Shown here: piece by piece, positions 60,045 to 64,000 of the stretch | How positions within the stretch are numbered: the stretch's first letter is position 1 | Layout: the number at the start of each line of letters is the position of its first letter | Source: CAYNHZ01 sp964397445 | GTDB lineage: Bacteria; Bacteroidota; Bacteroidia; Bacteroidales; UBA932 | Reading direction: 5' to 3' | Assembly (NCBI GenBank): GCA_964397445.1 | Contig: CAYNHZ010000001.1 | Span: 124,001-188,000 of the forward strand | Length of the DNA: 64,000 bases | Translations under genes and position numbers: made by a program | Notes under the pieces: model-generated | The model's input: the letters and a program-made list of their open reading frames with translations, nothing else | What the model was told of the DNA's origin: nothing | The model's database searches: none

Positions 60045-62849
60045 CTATTTATGGCTCAGTATTGTAACCCCTTTAGCTCCTGTATTAATATAAGTTTTGA
60101 GGGCAGAATTTACACGAGAGAGACTCAATGAATTTATAGCCTCTTTGTTCTTTGTATAAAAATCCTTTGCATATAAGAAACGGTTTTTAAGGATCTCGAT
60201 CCAATATGAATTGTTAAAATTCTCCATCGACAAACTATGATTTAAAACAATCCCTTTAACCTCTCTAACCTCTTTATCATCGACACCTTTATCTGCAAGC
60301 TCAGCCAAAATATTAGAAATATCCGCCTCACTGTCCTTAGACAAATCTTTGGTCATAAAAGTGAAATCCAAAGTCATCATCTCTTCCGGATATTTATTAA
60401 ACTGTTTATTTGCGTTGACAAAAACCCCCTCATCCAACATCCTATCAATAACTTTCCTCTCTATGATTTGGGCTACTACATTTGATAGAGCCATCTCCTC
60501 AACACTGAAAGGGGATTTCACAGAGAAGCGAAAATTGTGGTAACATCTCGGAAAAGACATTGTTGTCGTATTTGAATTGACCTTGTCAAACTTTTCGATA
60601 CTATATGGCCCCTCTTTCCAATTTGTTTTCCTTGCAGAATTTCCATTGAGCGAAGCTATATACTTACAAACAGGCTCTTTCAGAAGCTCCTCATCTATAT
60701 CACCTGCAAAAACAAAAACAAAATCGGCCGCATTGGAATACGATTCATTTATAAAATTCACCGCAAAATCACGATGATTTGCATCAAGCAAAGAGGATAG
60801 AGGTATTTGGGTCCCCTCCTTTTTTGCAACCACCACATCACCAACTATTTCTGAAAACTGCATTTGGGGATTTGAAGAGAGATACTTCGATTTATCCTCA
60901 ATCTCCCCTTTATATTTAGAAAAGGCAAAATCATCTATAGAGAATTTCGTGAAATTAAGATTCACTATCTGAAGAAATGTTTTCAGATCATCTGAAGAGA
61001 ACTCACCGGAGGCAGAACAAGTACTTGGAAATATTTGTCTATCAAATAAAATATCTTTACTCCTGATTAGTTGCTGAGCCACCATACTGTTTGCACTCCC
61101 TATCCCCCCTCTATCAAGAATATCATTAATAAGGAGACCATTAACATAATAATTGTCATTGAGTAATGAAAGTCCCCCTTTTGCGAAAGCCTCAAAACTC
61201 ACCCTCTGAGGGACATTTTTAGTCTTTTTAACCAAAACCAAAGCACCATTTGAGAGTGTCCACATAGTAGCCCCGGTGATAGGTTCTTTAGCAGTAGCAA
61301 CTATCTTTCCAGGAACAGGCTCATTATCAAATGTTAAAGCAGTAGCTACCGGCGATATTGGACGTTCTTTTTGTTTTGCCAATTCCGATTCATATAAAGA
61401 CCTATACCTCTCCTCATGATTTACATCATTATTATTGATTGGAGAGAGGAAGGTGAAAATCCTATTTGATTCACTCCCAAAGAACGATTTGAGATAAATA
61501 TTCATAGGTTCGGAACCAAACCTAAAACTCGCTTTATCAATATAGTTCTTCAACATCTCAATACTTGCAAGGGAGTAATCGTCAAGAAAATTGTAGGCAC
61601 ACCTATCTACATACACTTTATTTGGAAGATTCATTCTCCAATCATAAATATATTGCAACTTATTTAAATATGAATCATAAGCCCTCATAAACTCTGAATT
61701 TGTCACCCCATATCTATTTATCCTCTCTATCTCATTTATAATGAAAGAGAATGCATTCTCTTCGTACCTTGGAGATGTTGTCACAGATATTTTCAAAGAT
61801 TCAATATTATTTATGTCCATAAAACTTCCATAGTTTACAGAGATACTTGATATCGGAAAATCGGATAACTGAGCTTGAGTTTCCAATCTCTCTTTTGTTA
61901 TATAAATCATCACAGAGTTCATAAAGTCGGTGAGAATAGGAACAGCTGTTTTTCTATATTGATCAGGGAGTGTTTTTGTTGTAAGATATAGAGACACTTC
62001 TGAGCTATAAACTTCACTATCATTGGCTATTATAAACTGAGGACCTGTCAATTCTGGAAAAATGACACTTTGGTCTATCTCTTCACCGCTATATTTTGGT
62101 GTAGCTTGAAACAGAGTAAGAATTTTTGATTTCACACTCGCCGGATCAATATCTCCGACAACAATAATTGCTTGTCTGTCTGGTCTTGACCACATAGTAT
62201 AATAGCTTCTTATATCCGATACATCATAAGAATAGACCATATCAAAAATCGCCTCCGGATAGGGGGTGTAATACCTTGTCCCTTTCATAATGTTCCTGCG
62301 TAATTGATCATTTCCCCTCCTCTGAAGGTCTAAAATTGACGAAAAATAGTTTGCAAAAAACTCTTTATCGCTTGGCAAACTCTCCGGTAAAATATTTATC
62401 CCAGCACTGAAATTAAAAAAAGCGAGTAGTGTAGAATCCATAACAGAGTCCCCCCTTCCCACAGGAACATTGGAAAGACCATAAGCACATTCGTCATTAC
62501 CTACCCTCATTTTAAAATCTCTTCTTGACACCATTCCTAGATTGTCCAAATAGGTGAACAAATCACCGTTAGGGAAATTCTTAGTATTTCTAAGCCCCAT
62601 TGTAACAAGAAGATCCGTCATACCTTTTTGCCACTCTTGCTCTGAAGCAACACCAACTTTCTGTAAAAGATAAAAGTCAGCATACCCTTTCAAAACAGGA
62701 TTTTTGACTAAATAATAAGTCAATCCGTTAGACATCGTCCCCTTCATAATCCTTGGATCATTCGGGAGAACACCTATCTCTTGAGCCGAAATATATGGTG
62801 ATATAATCAGAGTTAAAAAGGATAAAATGGAAAAAAATATTGATTTCAT
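60045..62849 (-). CDS. M16-fold protein with degenerate zinc site (pseudopeptidase)
   Basis: A 934-residue secreted protein (signal peptide about 1-22) with the two-part M16 architecture of PqqL-type insulinases. At the expected HxxEH site the sequence aligns without gaps to G-M-T-D-L-L-V-T-M-G-L-R-N-T-K-N-F-P: Asp79, Val82 and Thr83 replace His, Glu and His, while the flanking N-T-K-N-F-P is kept. The distal glutamate region is also altered. The reading frame is intact, so it is likely a maintained non-catalytic protein, perhaps a partner or inhibitor of an active M16 enzyme such as the one at 42.7-45.4 kb (inference). Confidence 0.88.
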   Translation of the reverse strand: MKSIFFSILSFLTLIISPYISAQEIGVLPNDPRIMKGTMSNGLTYYLVKNPVLKGYADFYLLQKVGVASEQEWQKGMTDLLVTMGLRNTKNFPNGDLFTYLDNLGMVSRRDFKMRVGNDECAYGLSNVPVGRGDSVMDSTLLAFFNFSAGINILPESLPSDKEFFANYFSSILDLQRRGNDQLRRNIMKGTRYYTPYPEAIFDMVYSYDVSDIRSYYTMWSRPDRQAIIVVGDIDPASVKSKILTLFQATPKYSGEEIDQSVIFPELTGPQFIIANDSEVYSSEVSLYLTTKTLPDQYRKTAVPILTDFMNSVMIYITKERLETQAQLSDFPISSISVNYGSFMDINNIESLKISVTTSPRYEENAFSFIINEIERINRYGVTNSEFMRAYDSYLNKLQYIYDWRMNLPNKVYVDRCAYNFLDDYSLASIEMLKNYIDKASFRFGSEPMNIYLKSFFGSESNRIFTFLSPINNNDVNHEERYRSLYESELAKQKERPISPVATALTFDNEPVPGKIVATAKEPITGATMWTLSNGALVLVKKTKNVPQRVSFEAFAKGGLSLLNDNYYVNGLLINDILDRGGIGSANSMVAQQLIRSKDILFDRQIFPSTCSASGEFSSDDLKTFLQIVNLNFTKFSIDDFAFSKYKGEIEDKSKYLSSNPQMQFSEIVGDVVVAKKEGTQIPLSSLLDANHRDFAVNFINESYSNAADFVFVFAGDIDEELLKEPVCKYIASLNGNSARKTNWKEGPYSIEKFDKVNSNTTTMSFPRCYHNFRFSVKSPFSVEEMALSNVVAQIIERKVIDRMLDEGVFVNANKQFNKYPEEMMTLDFTFMTKDLSKDSEADISNILAELADKGVDDKEVREVKGIVLNHSLSMENFNNSYWIEILKNRFLYAKDFYTKNKEAINSLSLSRVNSALKTYINTGAKGVTILSHK

Positions 62850-62866
62850 TATATGTTTTTTATTTA

Positions 62867-62874
62867 CAAATGTA
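62867..62874 (-). promoter_or_regulatory. -7 promoter element of the M16-fold pseudopeptidase gene
   Basis: TACATTTG on the minus strand (exact TAnnTTTG), 17 bp before the ATG at 62849. Confidence 0.5.
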
Positions 62875-62915
62875 AAAATAGTATATCAATAATTGGATGA
62901 ATAGAGTATTTTTTT

Positions 62916-62923
62916 TATTTTTG
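62916..62923 (+). promoter_or_regulatory. -7 promoter element of the TPR protein gene
   Basis: TATTTTTG, an exact TAnnTTTG match, 52 bp before the ATG at 62976. TTGG at 62893-62896, 19 bp upstream, is a partial -33 match. Confidence 0.5.
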
Positions 62924-62975
62924 CCAATTAAGAATTGCATTTGCAAATTTAAAATTACTTAAAAATATTATTTTG

Positions 62976-63917
62976 ATGAAACATTTATTTACTATTCTTT
63001 TTCTCTCATTACTTTCTTTTTCTATCATCTCTGCACAAGATATGGAGAGTGTTACCAATATTTATAACTCAGGGGCAGTTGCTCTCAATGAAGGGAAGAA
63101 AGCAGAGGCTTTAAAGTTATTTGAAGATGCTCTCGCTCAAGCATTAGTTATCGGTCCTGAGGCAGAGGCTATCGCAACCAATTGCAAAAACACAATTCCA
63201 ACAATAATAATGGCTATCGGAAAGGAACAAACAGCTGCAAAAGAGATAGACAATGCTATTATTACTTTGAAAAAAGCTCTGGAAAAAGCTACAGAATATG
63301 GCGATCAAAATATTATAGATGAAGTTCAATCCCTTATCCCTCAAATTTATGCATCGGAAGGGAACTCAAAACTTAACGATGGCGATTTTGCGGGTGCAAT
63401 AGAAATGTATAAAAAATCTATTGAATATAATCCTAATGATGGTATTGTATATTTGAGAATGGGTATGGCTGCTTCACGTATAAATGATGAAGCCGGCACA
63501 TTAGACGCATTAGAAAAAGCAGCTAAAAATGGTCAAGAGGAGGCTGCCAATAAAGAGTTGTCCAAATATTATTTAAGAAGCTCTATCGACGCATACAAAA
63601 ACAAAGATCTTGAGAAAGCATATGATTTCGCTATCAAATCTGTTGAGTCATCTGAAAATGCACAAGCATACAGTATAGCAGGTAAGACTGCCATCTCTCT
63701 AAAAAAATATGCAGAGGCAGTGAAAGCTTTTGAATCATATCTCTCATTAAATCCAAAAGCAAAAGACGCTAACGCAACAATGTATCAATTAGCCGTGTCT
63801 CTTGAGGCAATAGGTGAAAAAGATAAAGCTTGCGGATATTATAAACAAATTATGGCTGATCCTCAATTTAAAGAGTATGCCACACATAAAGTAACTGTTG
63901 AACTGAAATGCCAATAA
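62976..63917 (+). CDS. Secreted tetratricopeptide-repeat protein
   Basis: A 313-residue exported protein. The ATG at 62976 begins a good signal peptide (ending near residue 20 in S-A-Q); a TTG one codon earlier is less likely. Several TPR motifs follow, seen as A-(L/I)-x-x-(F/Y)-E/K-x-(A/S)-(L/I) helices, with one clear pair at about 130-165 ending N-P-N-D-G-I-V-Y and another at about 230-270. TPRs mediate protein contacts; the partner is unknown. It overlaps the start of the U32 peptidase gene by 10 bp. Confidence 0.85.
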   Translation: MKHLFTILFLSLLSFSIISAQDMESVTNIYNSGAVALNEGKKAEALKLFEDALAQALVIGPEAEAIATNCKNTIPTIIMAIGKEQTAAKEIDNAIITLKKALEKATEYGDQNIIDEVQSLIPQIYASEGNSKLNDGDFAGAIEMYKKSIEYNPNDGIVYLRMGMAASRINDEAGTLDALEKAAKNGQEEAANKELSKYYLRSSIDAYKNKDLEKAYDFAIKSVESSENAQAYSIAGKTAISLKKYAEAVKAFESYLSLNPKAKDANATMYQLAVSLEAIGEKDKACGYYKQIMADPQFKEYATHKVTVELKCQ

Positions 63918-64000
63918 AGCTCGAGCTTCTCGCTCCGGCAAAAGATAAAGCAATCGGCATTGCGGCTATAAACTGCGGTGCCGATGCTGTATATATAGCC
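63908..64000 (+). CDS. U32 family peptidase, partial (5' end only)
   Basis: The first 31 codons of a gene cut by the right edge. The sequence begins L-E-L-L-A-P-A-K-D and continues A-I-N-C-G-A-D-A-V-Y-I, the characteristic N-terminus of U32 peptidases (collagenase-like; relatives RlhA and YegQ/TrhP act in RNA hydroxylation). The ATG at 63908 overlaps the TPR gene stop by 10 bp, suggesting coupled translation. Subfamily cannot be decided from this fragment. Confidence 0.85.
   Translation, partial: MPIKLELLAPAKDKAIGIAAINCGADAVYIA

Overview
The window is a chromosomal segment of a low-GC member of the Bacteroidota, most likely order Bacteroidales. Three things support this. The gene content fits: a purH-mreBCD-mrdA-rodA block, a single-chain glycine decarboxylase, a DAHP synthase/chorismate mutase fusion, BACON-domain lipoproteins, tricorn-like and M16 proteases, and a b-type SdhC. 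Upstream regions repeatedly carry the Bacteroidetes -7 element TAnnTTTG (in one or two cases with a -33 TTTG at 19-21 bp). Strong Shine-Dalgarno sequences are absent. No tRNA, rRNA, CRISPR, transposase, phage gene or plasmid gene was seen.

Layout. 1-10.2 kb: a partial serine beta-lactamase-like hydrolase, radA, and a long minus-strand run of PBP1A - ddl - prmC - periplasmic binding protein - Cache/HAMP/SpoIIE phosphatase with a C-terminal kinase-like ATPase - STAS protein; the last three look like a partner-switching signalling module. 10.3-13.8 kb: topA, an Lrp/AsnC regulator, and ispD convergent with it. 13.9-21.2 kb: purH and the rod-shape/elongasome operon mreB-mreC-mreD-mrdA-rodA. 21.2-24.1 kb: gcvP. 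24.1-34.8 kb is the most accessory-looking part: a four-BACON lipoprotein, a large M6 metalloprotease, a 543-bp gap packed with three unrelated repeat families, then four envelope genes (small two-TM protein, double DnaJ-type zinc-finger membrane protein, ABCG-type transporter with a long N-terminal extension, lipoprotein).

34.8-47.3 kb, mainly minus strand: miaA - RimK-like ATP-grasp - C69 dipeptidase, divergent smpB, a 36-residue membrane peptide with a near-perfect promoter, and a methyltransferase - lgt - M16 peptidase lipoprotein - tricorn protease run. 47.3-52.5 kb: pgk, a bile acid:sodium symporter-family protein, a PlsC-like acyltransferase and a BamA/TamA-like outer-membrane barrel. 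52.4-58.7 kb: pyrH - frr - DAHP synthase/chorismate mutase, a solitary sdhC, a coiled-coil membrane protein with hemW, and a PrsW-type membrane protease. 58.8-64 kb: a two-TM hypothetical protein and a DUF2007 protein, then an M16-fold protein whose zinc site has been lost plus a DUF3109 cysteine-cluster protein, then a secreted TPR protein and the start of a U32 peptidase.

Much of the window serves the envelope: peptidoglycan synthesis (ddl, PBP1A, PBP2, RodA, MreBCD), lipoprotein maturation (lgt) and many secreted or membrane proteases. The DNA is tightly packed, with four convergent gene pairs overlapping at their 3' ends. The strongest leads for novelty are the catalytically dead M16 protein, the small membrane peptide gene, the repeat-filled gap at 28.2-28.8 kb with the membrane cluster after it, and the binding protein/phosphatase/STAS module.
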